64,000 nt of DNA from JAFARE01 sp963777285 (GCA_963777285.1 CAVZPR010000002.1:806001-870000), one strand, 5' to 3'. Shown: positions 1 through 8,366, counted from the stretch's first letter. A program made the numbers and translations. Notes: generated from the sequence alone by a model not told the origin.

Positions 1-1120
1 AGTGATGCCCAGCCCTGATGGCCACGCCATGCCGGTCGAGGATGGTGCCCACGTCGTGCGCGTGCACGTCGGCGACGTTGAAGCTGACCACGCCGCCCTG
101 CACCTGCGGGTCGCACGGCCCGTACACGGTCACGCCGCCCACCTCGTCGAGCACGTCGAGCAGGTGCCGGGTCAAGGACTGCTCGTGCGCGTGGATGGAG
201 TCGCGTCCGACGGCATCCACGTAGTCGCATGCGGCGCCGAGCCCGACCGCGCCCGCCACGTCGGGTGTGCCCGCCTCGAACTTGTGCGGCACCGCGTTCC
301 ACGTGGTGCGCTGCAGCGTGACCCGGCTGATCATGCTGCCGCCACCGAGAAACGGCGGCATCTTCTCGAGCAGCTCGGGCCGTGCCCACAGCACGCCGAT
401 GCCCATCGGCCCGCACATCTTGTGACCGCTGAAGGCGAGGAAGTCGCAGTCGAGCCGGCGCACCGAGACCGGCATGTGCGGCACCGACTGCGCCGCGTCG
501 ACGCACACCAGGGCGCCGGCGGCGTGCGCCCTGGCGGTGATGGCGGCGATGTCGTTGATGGTGCCCAGGACGTTGGACTGATGGCTGATCGCGAGCAGCG
601 CGGTCGGCGGTGCCAGCAGGCGGTCCAGGTCGCTCGCGTCGAGCCGTCCCCGTTCATCGACGTCGACGAAAGCCAGCTCCAGGCCGGCGCGCTCCGCGGC
701 CAGCTGCCACGGCACCAGGTTGCTGTGGTGCTCCATCACCGTGAGCACGATCCGGTCGCCCGGGCTCAGCAGCTCGCGGGCGTACGAGGACGCGACCAGG
801 TTGAGCGCCTCCGTGGTGTTGCGGACGAAGACGATTCCTTCAGACGGTGCGTCGATGAAATGAGCCACGCGCTCCCGGGCACGCTCGTACGCGTCCGTCG
901 CCTCGCTCGCCAGTGCGTGCACACCGCGGTGCACGTTGGCGTTGCTGCTCCGGTAGTAGGCGTCCACGGCGTCGAGCACAGGCTGTGGCTTCTGCGAGGT
1001 CGCGGCGGAGTCGAGGTACACGAGCGGCCGTCCGTTGATCGCGCGCTGCAGGATGGGGAAGTCGGCGCGGATGCGCTCGACGGCGAGGCCGGGCGCCAGC
1101 GTCGCGTCGGCCGCGGTCAC
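1..1120 (-). CDS. sufS: SufS cysteine desulfurase, 3' end outside window
   Basis: PLP-dependent group II cysteine desulfurase that takes sulfur from L-cysteine for the SUF Fe-S machinery. The GTG start at 1118-1120 overlaps the stop of the Rieske gene by 4 bp (GTGA). About 373 residues are visible: an N-terminal YLDSAATSQKP stretch, a PLP-site HQSNVLG region, and the Schiff-base lysine in FSGHK. The frame leaves the window at ...IRAGHH, so the catalytic Cys expected right after HH is not in view; that is a window cut, not a mutation. It is the last visible gene of the rrf2-sufC-sufB-sufD-Rieske-sufS operon. A SufU or SufE partner may follow outside. Confidence 0.93.
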   Translation of the reverse strand, partial: MTAADATLAPGLAVERIRADFPILQRAINGRPLVYLDSAATSQKPQPVLDAVDAYYRSSNANVHRGVHALASEATDAYERARERVAHFIDAPSEGIVFVRNTTEALNLVASSYARELLSPGDRIVLTVMEHHSNLVPWQLAAERAGLELAFVDVDERGRLDASDLDRLLAPPTALLAISHQSNVLGTINDIAAITARAHAAGALVCVDAAQSVPHMPVSVRRLDCDFLAFSGHKMCGPMGIGVLWARPELLEKMPPFLGGGSMISRVTLQRTTWNAVPHKFEAGTPDVAGAVGLGAACDYVDAVGRDSIHAHEQSLTRHLLDVLDEVGGVTVYGPCDPQVQGGVVSFNVADVHAHDVGTILDRHGVAIRAGHH

Positions 1121-1452
1121 GCGCTGCTCCCCAGCGCCACGCGCACGACGCCGTCGTCGCCGACCTCGATCCGGTGCACGTTCACGGGCTCGACGGCGGG
1201 CAGCGTCAAGGGGTCGCCGGTGCGCAGGTCGAAGCTCGAGCCGTGCAGCGGGCACTCGATGGCGCAGCGCTCAGGGTCGAGGTCGCCTTCGCTCAACGAC
1301 GCCTCCGCATGGCTGCAGGTGTCGTCCAGGGCGTAGAAGACGCCGTCGAGGTTGAAGATCGCCACCGGCGTGCCATCGATCTCGACGCGCGCCGCGTGGC
1401 CGGCGGGAATGTCGTCCGCACGAGCGACCTCTACCCACTGGGCCACGGTCAC
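1117..1452 (-). CDS. Rieske-type [2Fe-2S] ferredoxin in suf operon
   Basis: Small soluble Rieske protein of 111 aa, like NirD or dioxygenase ferredoxins, presumed to carry electrons. Cluster ligands are C46-x-H48 and C67-x2-H70 (TCSHAEA and ECPLHGSSF). The GTG start at 1450-1452 overlaps the sufD stop by 4 nt and the stop overlaps the sufS start by 4 nt, so it is translated as part of the suf operon. That position suggests a role in supplying electrons to, or accepting clusters from, SufBCD; this is inference. There is no oxygenase partner nearby. Confidence 0.88.
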   Translation of the reverse strand: MTVAQWVEVARADDIPAGHAARVEIDGTPVAIFNLDGVFYALDDTCSHAEASLSEGDLDPERCAIECPLHGSSFDLRTGDPLTLPAVEPVNVHRIEVGDDGVVRVALGSSA

Positions 1453-2792
1453 GGCTCAGCCTCCGCGCCCACGCCCGCCTGCGTGCGCCCGGCGATCTCT
1501 GCGTCGAGCAACTCGCCCAGCAGCGCGCGCACCCCGTCGTGCGGCGCCAGCTGCAGCACGTCGTCCATGAAGCCGCGAACGATCAGCGAATCGGCGTCCT
1601 CCCGGGGCACCCCACGGGACATGAAGTAGAAGCGCTGCTCGTCGTCGATGTGACCGGCGGTGGCACCGTGCCCGCAGCGCACGTCGTTGGCCCGGATCTC
1701 CAGGCGTGGCACCGAGTCGGCCTTGGCGCCGTGGCTGAGGATGAGGTTGCGGTTCTGCACGTAGCCGTCGGCGTGCACCGCGCCGGGTGCGACGTCGATG
1801 AGCCCGCTGTACACGGACCGCGCGCGGTCGCGCACCGCCACCTTCAGCGTCAGCTTGCTGCGCGTCTCCGGGGCGGTGTGCGCCTGCAGCGACTGATGGT
1901 CGAGGTGCTGCTCGCCGTCACCGAAGCAGAGCCCGGCGATGTCCGCCTCCGCGCCCGTACCCGCGAGGACGACCTCCCAGAACGACTTCTGCAGGCGCGC
2001 GCCGAAGGTGGCGCCGAAGAAGCGGCAGCGCGCGTTGGCCTCCAGCACCGCCCGCTGCGTGGCCACGTGCCAGGCGCCCTCGCCCCACTGCTGCAGCGAG
2101 ACGTAGTCGAGCCGCGAGTCGCGGCCGGCGCGAAGCAGCGTCAGCGCGTCGCTCAAGACGGCTGCCGGTCCCGGTGGCGAGGCGTAGGCGTCGATGACCG
2201 TGAGGGCGCTGCCTCGCTCCAGGGCGACCAGCGTCGCGGGGAAGACGGCGACATCGTCTCCGGTCGCCGGGTGCGCCACCCACAGGGGGTTCTGCGCCTC
2301 GACCCCAGCGGGCACGTGCACGAAGACCCCGCCCGACCAGAGCGCGTTCCACAGCGCGACGAACTTGGACTCGTCCACCGACACCGCGTCGAGCGCCTGG
2401 CGCACCAGGTCGGGATGGCGCTCCGCGGCCTCGTCGAGCGACTCGATGGTGATCCCCTGCGCGCGCAGCGGGTCGGCCGCCTCGACGGCCCACGCGCCGG
2501 GAGCGTCGACGGCGAACGCGGCCTGAGGCACGGCGCGATCGCGCTGCGCCCGCATCGCGTCGACCATCTCGCCCGCGTCGCGCAGCGGCTCGAAGGCGTC
2601 GATGCGCAGGGCCGACACGTCCGTCCGCCTCCAGTCCTCGTCGCGATGCGACGAGGGCATCGGCATCGCTTCGTAGGCGTCCCAGGCGGCGCGCCGGCGC
2701 GCGGCCAGCCACTGCGGAGACGCGGCGGCACGGCTCGCGGCCGCCTCCGGGCCGACGGCGACCCGGGCCGGCCCTTCGACCGCCCCGGTCAC
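1449..2792 (-). CDS. sufD: SufD, Fe-S assembly scaffold subunit
   Basis: SufD, 447 aa, forms the SufBC2D scaffold with SufB and SufC. The C-terminal half carries the family beta-helix core with the RCGHGATAGHIDDEQ motif; the His of CGHGAT matches the SufD histidine known to act with the SufB cysteine. The N-terminal region (DEDWRRTDVSAL) is typical of SufD. The start is GTG at 2790-2792, overlapping the sufB stop TGA at 2789-2791. The same frame stays open far upstream through sufB, but that part is antisense-type noise and not SufD. Confidence 0.93.
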   Translation of the reverse strand: MTGAVEGPARVAVGPEAAASRAAASPQWLAARRRAAWDAYEAMPMPSSHRDEDWRRTDVSALRIDAFEPLRDAGEMVDAMRAQRDRAVPQAAFAVDAPGAWAVEAADPLRAQGITIESLDEAAERHPDLVRQALDAVSVDESKFVALWNALWSGGVFVHVPAGVEAQNPLWVAHPATGDDVAVFPATLVALERGSALTVIDAYASPPGPAAVLSDALTLLRAGRDSRLDYVSLQQWGEGAWHVATQRAVLEANARCRFFGATFGARLQKSFWEVVLAGTGAEADIAGLCFGDGEQHLDHQSLQAHTAPETRSKLTLKVAVRDRARSVYSGLIDVAPGAVHADGYVQNRNLILSHGAKADSVPRLEIRANDVRCGHGATAGHIDDEQRFYFMSRGVPREDADSLIVRGFMDDVLQLAPHDGVRALLGELLDAEIAGRTQAGVGAEAEP

Positions 2793-4189
2793 CCGATCGC
2801 CCCCTCCATGGAGAGCGCCAGCAGCCGGTTGAGCTCGACGGCGTACTCCATCGGCAGCTCCTTGACGAACGGCTCGAAGAAGCCGTTGACGATCAGCGCC
2901 GTCGCCTCCTGCTCGTCGATGCCGCGCGAGGTGAGGTAGAAGATCTGGTCCTCGCCGACCTTGCTGACGCTCGCCTCGTGGCCGACGGACACGTCGGGGT
3001 TGTCGATGTCCATGTAGGGGTACGTGTCGCTGCGCGACTCCTCGTCGAGCAGCAGCGCGTCGCAGCGGACGTTGACCTTGACGTCGTGCGCCTTGGGCAG
3101 CACCTTGATGTGGCCGCGGTACGAGGTGCGGCCGCTGCCCTTGCTGATGGAGCGCGAGACGATGTTGCTCGTGGTGTTGGGGGCCACGTGTATCGCCTTC
3201 GACCCGGCGTCCTGATGCTGCCCCGTGCCGGCGAATGCCGCGCTCATCACCTCGGCGTGAGCGTGCTCGCCCATCAGGTACACGCTGGGGTACTTCATCG
3301 TGACCTTGGACCCCAGATTGCCGTCGATCCATTCGACCGTCGCGCCCTCGTGCGCGATCGCCCGCTTGGTCACCAGGTTGTAGACGTTGTCCGACCAGTT
3401 CTGGATGGTCGTGTAGCGGATGCGCGCGCCCTTGTGGGCGATCAGCTCGACCACCGCGCTGTGCAGGGAGTCGCTGGTGTAGTTGGGCGCGGTGCACCCT
3501 TCGATGTAGTGCACCGAGGCGCCCTCGTCCGCGATGATGAGGGTGCGCTCGAACTGGCCCATGTTGTCGCTGTTGATGCGGAAGTAGGCCTGCAGCGGGA
3601 TGTCCACCTTCACGCCGGGCGGCACGTAGACGAACGACCCGCCGCTCCAGACCGCGCTGTTCAGGGCGGCGAACTTGTTGTCGTTGGGCGGGATGACGGT
3701 CCCGAAGTACTTGCGAAAGATGCCCTCGTGCTCGCGCAGTCCCGTGTCGCAGTCGCTGAAGAGCACGCCCTGCTTCTCCAGGTCGGCGCGGATGTTGTGA
3801 TAGACGACCTCGGAGTCGTACTGCGCGCTCACGCCGGCGAGGAACTTGCGCTCCGCCTCGGGAATGCCGAGCCGGTCGAACGTCCGCTTGATGGAGTCGG
3901 GGACGTCGTCCCAGGAGCGGCTCTGCTCCTCGACGGGCTTCACGTAATAGTAAATGTTGGCAAAATCTATGCCGGACAGGTCCGCGCCCCAGGTGGGCAT
4001 GGGCCGTTTGGTGAAGTGGTCCAGCGCCTTGAGCCGGAACTTGAGCATCCACTCGGGCTCGTGCTTGTGCTGCGAGATCGCCGCAACCACCTCCGGCGAC
4101 AGGCCCTTGGCCGTGCGGAACACGGACACGTCCTTGTCGTGGAAGCCGAACTGGTAGTCCTTGGTCAGGTCGCGCGCCTGGATGGCCAT
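2789..4189 (-). CDS. sufB: SufB, Fe-S assembly scaffold subunit
   Basis: SufB, 466 aa, the main scaffold on which the SUF system builds clusters. Recognised by FDRLGIPEAERKFLAGV, YVPPGVKVDIPLQAYFRIN, a central run of beta-helix repeats and the C-terminal VNVRCDALLLDEESRSDTYP stretch, whose Cys corresponds to the sulfur-accepting cysteine region of the family. Full length, ATG start, 6 nt downstream of sufC. Order C-B-D differs from the E. coli A-B-C-D order and from the B-D-C order of actinobacteria. Confidence 0.96.
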   Translation of the reverse strand: MAIQARDLTKDYQFGFHDKDVSVFRTAKGLSPEVVAAISQHKHEPEWMLKFRLKALDHFTKRPMPTWGADLSGIDFANIYYYVKPVEEQSRSWDDVPDSIKRTFDRLGIPEAERKFLAGVSAQYDSEVVYHNIRADLEKQGVLFSDCDTGLREHEGIFRKYFGTVIPPNDNKFAALNSAVWSGGSFVYVPPGVKVDIPLQAYFRINSDNMGQFERTLIIADEGASVHYIEGCTAPNYTSDSLHSAVVELIAHKGARIRYTTIQNWSDNVYNLVTKRAIAHEGATVEWIDGNLGSKVTMKYPSVYLMGEHAHAEVMSAAFAGTGQHQDAGSKAIHVAPNTTSNIVSRSISKGSGRTSYRGHIKVLPKAHDVKVNVRCDALLLDEESRSDTYPYMDIDNPDVSVGHEASVSKVGEDQIFYLTSRGIDEQEATALIVNGFFEPFVKELPMEYAVELNRLLALSMEGAIG

Positions 4190-4195
4190 GACGCC

Positions 4196-4960
4196 TCAGG
4201 ACACCGGTGCGAGCGCAGCGCCCGCACCCAGGATCGGCTCGTATCCCTCGCGCTCGATGCGCGTCGCCAGCTCCGCGCCGCCCGACGTCACGACCTGACC
4301 GGCGTGCAGCACGTGCACGGCGTCGGGCCGCAGGTACTCGAGGATGCGCGGATAGTGGGTGATGACCAGCACGCTCATGTCGGGACCGGCGATCCGGGTG
4401 ACGCCCTCCGCGACGGTGCGGAGCGCGTCGACGTCGAGCCCCGAGTCGGTTTCATCGAGTATGGCCAGCCGCGGCCGCAAGATGGCGAGCTGCAGGATCT
4501 CACTGCGCTTCTTCTCACCGCCCGAGAAGCCTTCGTTGATGTAGCGCTGGCGGAAGCTCTCGTCGATCTTCAGCGCTTCCATCTCCTGCGACAGCCGCGT
4601 CAGGAACTCGCGCGCGGGCATCTCCTTTCCCTGCGCTCGCAGCGCCGCACGGAGGAAGTTGACCGTGGTCACACCCGGGATCGCCGTGGGGTACTGGAAG
4701 CAGAGGAACAGGCCCAGCTTGGCCCGCCGGTCGGCGGTCAGGCCCAGGAGGTCGTCGCCGCCGAAGGTGGCGGTGCCCGACGTGACCCTGTACTTGGGAT
4801 GGCCCATGAGGGTGTATGCCAGGGTGCTCTTGCCCGAGCCGTTGGGCCCCATGAGCGCGTGCACCTCGCCCTGCGGCAGGTCCAGGTCGACGCCGCGAAG
4901 GATCTCCTTCTCGTCGACCGTGACGCGCAGCCCTCGGACCTCGAGCGCGAACCCGCTCAT
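4196..4960 (-). CDS. sufC: SufC, Fe-S assembly ATPase
   Basis: ABC-type ATPase of the SufBC2D complex, 254 aa. Walker A GPNGSGKST at residues 38-46, signature SGGEKKR, Walker B LAILDETDSGLD and H-loop ITHYPR are all present. The ATG at 4958-4960 was chosen because MSGFALEVRGLRV fits the family N-terminus and the start overlaps the stop of the upstream regulator by 4 nt (ATGA). The frame is open further upstream but lies inside the regulator gene. Second gene of the operon. Confidence 0.95.
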   Translation of the reverse strand: MSGFALEVRGLRVTVDEKEILRGVDLDLPQGEVHALMGPNGSGKSTLAYTLMGHPKYRVTSGTATFGGDDLLGLTADRRAKLGLFLCFQYPTAIPGVTTVNFLRAALRAQGKEMPAREFLTRLSQEMEALKIDESFRQRYINEGFSGGEKKRSEILQLAILRPRLAILDETDSGLDVDALRTVAEGVTRIAGPDMSVLVITHYPRILEYLRPDAVHVLHAGQVVTSGGAELATRIEREGYEPILGAGAALAPVS

Positions 4961-5490
4961 GGTTCCTGCACCGCGGGAACCATGGAGTCGATGAGCGTGT
5001 GGTCGTGGACCAGCTCGGCGAGGGTCGTCTGGCTGAGGACCGCGTCGATGCTCTGCTTGAGCCGCTGCCAGAGACCGCGCGACGCGCACTCGCCCTCGCG
5101 GATGCAGGTGCCCGACACGTAGTCGTGGGCGACGCACTCCACCGGTGACACCTCGCCCTCGACCACCCGGACCACGTCGAGCACCGTGACCTGCTCCGGG
5201 GGACGGCTCAGGGTGTAGCCGCCATGAACGCCGCGGGTGCTCTCCACGAGCCCGCCCCGGCGCAGCTGCGCTGCGAGCTGCTCCAGGTACGCGATGGGCA
5301 GGTGCTCAACGCGCGCGACCTCGGCGATACTCAGGGGACCGCGACCGTAGCCCTTGGCAAACTCGGTCATCATCCGGAGCCCGTAATGCGCCTTCGAGCT
5401 CACCCGCATCGAGAACGAGGCCGGGGCAAGGGCCGCGTCGCCGCCCTGCCGGCCCTCGGTGGCGTGCTGCGCCGAAATTCCGACTGCCAT
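4957..5490 (-). CDS. Rrf2-family regulator heading the suf operon
   Basis: Winged-helix Rrf2/IscR/SufR-type regulator, 177 aa from the ATG at 5488-5490. The family N-terminus MRVSSKAHYGLRMM begins at an internal ATG (5407-5409), so a 150-aa product is equally possible. A perfect TATAAT -10 box ends 7 nt before the 5490 start, which favours a leaderless message and the longer form. Counted from the internal Met, three cysteines at C92, C102 and C108 fall where IscR and NsrR hold their cluster, so it probably senses Fe-S status. First gene of the suf operon and likely autoregulating. Confidence 0.9.
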   Translation of the reverse strand: MAVGISAQHATEGRQGGDAALAPASFSMRVSSKAHYGLRMMTEFAKGYGRGPLSIAEVARVEHLPIAYLEQLAAQLRRGGLVESTRGVHGGYTLSRPPEQVTVLDVVRVVEGEVSPVECVAHDYVSGTCIREGECASRGLWQRLKQSIDAVLSQTTLAELVHDHTLIDSMVPAVQEP

Positions 5491-5503
5491 GGTCAGAATT
5501 ATA
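5491..5503 (-). promoter_or_regulatory. Promoter of the rrf2-suf operon
   Basis: On the minus strand a perfect TATAAT (5498-5503) is followed by 7 nt and then the ATG at 5490. No good -35 hexamer lies 16-18 nt upstream. The 36-nt gap to the divergent lipoprotein gene is too short for separate control regions, so any Rrf2 operator must overlap this box. Confidence 0.6.
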
Positions 5504-5526
5504 CGCTCGCGGGGCGGGCCAGGCCC

Positions 5527-6033
5527 GTGCTGGCGATCGCCATCGCCATGCTCGGGGCGGCCGCCTGCGGCTCGCAGCCAGGCCCCAACGGGCCCAGCGC
5601 CACAGCGCTCTCACAGCCGGCGCTGCAGCACGCGTACGAGGCCGCCGCCGGCGGCTACAACCGCGCCGAGGTGCCGATCGCGCAGGCCGAGGAGACCTAC
5701 TGCTCGACCGGGACGGCGGCGGCGAATCTGGGCAAGTGCGAAGCGGCGCTCAGCCAGGACCGCCAGGCGACGATCGCCTACGACAACGCGCTGCGGGCGC
5801 TCGCATTTCCCGCGGCGGCCCGCGGCGACGTCGCCACCCTGCTCAGCGACGATTCGCGGCTGGAGGACACCCTGGAGCAGGCGTCGACGGCGCCCAGCCT
5901 CGCGGTGGTCAACGACCTGCGCCCCCAAGTCCTCCAGCTGATCGCCGCCTCGGGGGCCGACGCCACCAAGGTGCGCGCCGACATCGGACTGCCCGCGGCG
6001 TCGCCGCTGCCCAGTCCCTCGAACGCCGCCTGA
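5527..6033 (+). CDS. Putative secreted lipoprotein, unknown function
   Basis: About 168 aa. From a GTG at 5527 the protein opens with a short hydrophobic stretch VLAIAIAMLG followed by a lipobox-like GAAAC-GS, so the mature protein would start at the Cys. The rest is Ala-rich and helical with a TYCSTGTAAANLGKCEAAL segment holding two more cysteines. The start is uncertain: the GTG gives a signal without a charged N-terminus, while an upstream start would add GRARP before the hydrophobic core. Divergent from the rrf2-suf operon. I do not recognise the family. Confidence 0.5.
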   Translation: MLAIAIAMLGAAACGSQPGPNGPSATALSQPALQHAYEAAAGGYNRAEVPIAQAEETYCSTGTAAANLGKCEAALSQDRQATIAYDNALRALAFPAAARGDVATLLSDDSRLEDTLEQASTAPSLAVVNDLRPQVLQLIAASGADATKVRADIGLPAASPLPSPSNAA

Positions 6034-6036
6034 CGC

Positions 6037-7206
6037 TCAGCCCGGCGCGCCGGCGGTCGCGGGCGACGCGGCCCGCACCTGCGCCACCGCCGCGCTGATC
6101 GCCCGCGCCGCCGCGTCCACGTCCGAGGCGGTGGTGGAGCGGCCCAGGCTGCAGCGCAGCGCCGACGCCGCCAGCTCCGGGCCCAAGCCCATCGCCACGA
6201 GCACGTGCGAGGGCGTGGGGGCGCCGCTGGAGCAGGCGGAGCCGCCGGACGCCGACAGGCCGGACCGGTCGAGCACGGTCAGGAGCAGGTCGGTGCGGCA
6301 TCCTGCGAAGGCGAAGGTGGCGAACCCCGGCGCCCGGTGCCGCGCCGATCCCGTGGCCACCGCCTCCGGCACCGCCGCCAGCACCAGATCCACCAGGCGC
6401 TGCGACAGCGACGCCTGCCGCGGCGCTTCAGAAGTGCGCAGCGTCTCGGCCAGCCGCATCGCCGCGGCGAATCCCGCGATGGCGGCAACGTTCTCCGTGC
6501 CGCTGCGCCGCCCCCGCTCCTGGCCGCCGCCCGTCGTCTGCGCCGCGACATGGACGCCTTCGCGCAGCCACAGCGCCGCCGCACCCTTGGGGCCGTACAC
6601 CTTGTGGCTCGACAGCGTCAGCAGGTCCACGCCCAGCTCGCGCGGCCGCACGGGGAGGCGACCCGCGGCCTGCACGGCGTCCGTGTGCACCAGGGTTCGC
6701 GGATTGGCTGCGTGAACCGCCGCGGCGATCGCGGCCAGGTCCTGCACGGTGCCGGTCTCGTTGTTGACCATCATCACGGAGGCGATCACCGTGTCCGGGC
6801 GCACCGCCGCGGCAACCGCCTCGGGGTCGACCCTGCAGCCGGGGTCGCACGGCACCACGGATACGTCGCCGCCGCTGGCAGCCAGGCGCTGCGCGGTCAT
6901 CAGCACCGCGTCGTGCTCAACCGCGGACACGACCACGTGCCGCCCGCGCTCCCTGCCCCAGCGCTCAACCACGCCGCGCAGCGCGAGGTTGTCCGCCTCC
7001 GAGCCCGACGCGGTGAACACGATCTCGCGGTGCGCGCAGCCGAGTGCCGCGGCCAGGGCGTCGCGCGCGTCATCGACCGCCTGCCGGGCGGCCCGCCCTT
7101 GCCGGTGCACCGACGACGGATTGCCGTAGACGTCTCGCAGGTGGGGGAGCATCGCCGCCAGCGCCTCGGGCGCCAGCGGTGTGGTTGCGGCGTGGTCCAG
7201 ATACAC
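6037..7206 (-). CDS. Cysteine desulfurase, NifS/IscS type
   Basis: PLP-dependent class V enzyme of 389 aa. It begins MYLDHAATTPLAP, has the PLP lysine in LSSHKVYGPKG, the GGGQERGRRSGTENV block and the catalytic cysteine loop SGGSACSSGAP. This is the group I (IscS/NifS) type, unlike the SufS upstream, so the region holds two different desulfurases. It starts 5 nt after the dehydrogenase gene ends (stop at 7212-7214) and is probably co-transcribed with it. It may serve tRNA thiolation or other sulfur transfer; the substrate cannot be read from the sequence. Confidence 0.92.
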   Translation of the reverse strand: MYLDHAATTPLAPEALAAMLPHLRDVYGNPSSVHRQGRAARQAVDDARDALAAALGCAHREIVFTASGSEADNLALRGVVERWGRERGRHVVVSAVEHDAVLMTAQRLAASGGDVSVVPCDPGCRVDPEAVAAAVRPDTVIASVMMVNNETGTVQDLAAIAAAVHAANPRTLVHTDAVQAAGRLPVRPRELGVDLLTLSSHKVYGPKGAAALWLREGVHVAAQTTGGGQERGRRSGTENVAAIAGFAAAMRLAETLRTSEAPRQASLSQRLVDLVLAAVPEAVATGSARHRAPGFATFAFAGCRTDLLLTVLDRSGLSASGGSACSSGAPTPSHVLVAMGLGPELAASALRCSLGRSTTASDVDAAARAISAAVAQVRAASPATAGAPG

Positions 7207-7211
7207 GCGCG

Positions 7212-8306
7212 TTACGAGCCGACGCCCAGGGACGCCCAGACCTCGAGCTTGGCGCGCGTCGCATCGATCACCGAGTCGGTGAACTCGTCCGTGAGCGCGT
7301 GGCCGCCCAGGTCCGCGGTGCGCACGCCGCCGCGCACCGTCTCGAACACGGCCTCGTAGACCGCGCGCGAGCCGCGCCGGCAGCGCGGTTCGTCGACGAA
7401 ACCGAGCAGCGACGCCGCCGCCAGGATCATGGCCATCGGGTTCGCGATGTTCTTCCCCTGCAGCGCCGGCGCCGTGCCGTGCGGAGCTTCGGCCATCACC
7501 ATCGACGGTGACATCGCGTCGTCGTCGCGAAACCCGAGCAGCAGCAACTCCGCGCCGGCGATGCTGCCGAACAGCTGCAGCACGAGGTCGCTGAGACAGT
7601 CACCGTCACGGTTGAGCGCCGGAATCACCAGCGCATCGCCGCCCCTGCTGAACAGCAGCGCATAGGTGGCATCGATCAGCTGCGGTTCGTACGTCACATC
7701 CGGATGGCGCGCCGCCGCTGCGTCCATCTCCTCCTTGAACATGCCCTCGTACACGCGCGACACCGTGTACTTCGGCCCGCCGAAGACGCGTGCCGACGTG
7801 CGCCGTGCCTGACGGAAGGCGAACTCGGCGACAGCACGGCACGTTGTGCGCGAGATGTGCTCGGTGCGATACGCGACCTCGTCCCCGCCGGCCGTCTCGC
7901 GCCACTCCTTCGCGTTGTACGCGTCGTCGACGGCCATGCGCACCACGCTCATGGGCGCGCTCACGCCCGCGATTCCGGCCACACCGGGAATGCGGCGTCC
8001 GGTGCGCAGGATCACCTTCCCGCCCACCTGCTCGCGCAGCAGCGCGTTGGGGCTGCCCACGTCTCCCTTCTCCTCGGGTGTGATGGTCGCGGCTTTGAGG
8101 CCGAAGCCCGCGGCTGCCATCGCCACGGCGGCGTCGTGCACCACCTGGTTGCGCGTGGCGCGACGCGTCTCCAGCGACAGGTCGAAGAACGCGAAGTCGA
8201 GGTCGACCCCGAGCAGCGACGGATCGAGGACGCGCAGCGCCTGTTGCAGCAGCTCCTGGCCGGTCTGGTCGCCCTCGAGCACGACGATCGTCGTCATGGA
8301 AATCAC
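7212..8306 (-). CDS. Isocitrate/isopropylmalate dehydrogenase family protein
   Basis: Beta-decarboxylating dehydrogenase of 364 aa. The C-terminal half has NRDGDCLSDLVLQLFGSIAG (metal/substrate region) and EAPHGTAPALQGKNIANP (NAD(P) site), both diagnostic of the family. The start is GTG at 8306 or, more in line with the family, ATG at 8295-8297 (MTTIVVLEGDQTGQELL). The N-terminal TGQELL in place of the usual GIGPE marks a divergent subfamily, so I would not choose between isocitrate, isopropylmalate and homoisocitrate. It precedes the NifS-type gene by a few nt. Confidence 0.85.
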   Translation of the reverse strand: MISMTTIVVLEGDQTGQELLQQALRVLDPSLLGVDLDFAFFDLSLETRRATRNQVVHDAAVAMAAAGFGLKAATITPEEKGDVGSPNALLREQVGGKVILRTGRRIPGVAGIAGVSAPMSVVRMAVDDAYNAKEWRETAGGDEVAYRTEHISRTTCRAVAEFAFRQARRTSARVFGGPKYTVSRVYEGMFKEEMDAAAARHPDVTYEPQLIDATYALLFSRGGDALVIPALNRDGDCLSDLVLQLFGSIAGAELLLLGFRDDDAMSPSMVMAEAPHGTAPALQGKNIANPMAMILAAASLLGFVDEPRCRRGSRAVYEAVFETVRGGVRTADLGGHALTDEFTDSVIDATRAKLEVWASLGVGS

Positions 8307-8354
8307 AGCGTACGCGGCCGTCGCGGCGTGGCGGGCACGGTCCCGGGTGTTGCC

Positions 8355-8366
8355 TATGATCCGGCG
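8355..8366 (+). promoter_or_regulatory. -10 box and leaderless start for the 8367 gene
   Basis: TATGAT at 8355-8360, then 6 nt, then ATG at 8367. No Shine-Dalgarno can fit between them, so the message is probably leaderless. Confidence 0.5.

Noticed and set aside
1..1120. SufS lacking its catalytic cysteine
   Set aside because: The frame is cut by the window edge at RAGHH, immediately before where the Cys is expected.
2978..5122. 714-codon plus-strand frame across sufB and sufC
   Set aside because: It is antisense to two complete, motif-bearing suf genes and has no domain of its own.
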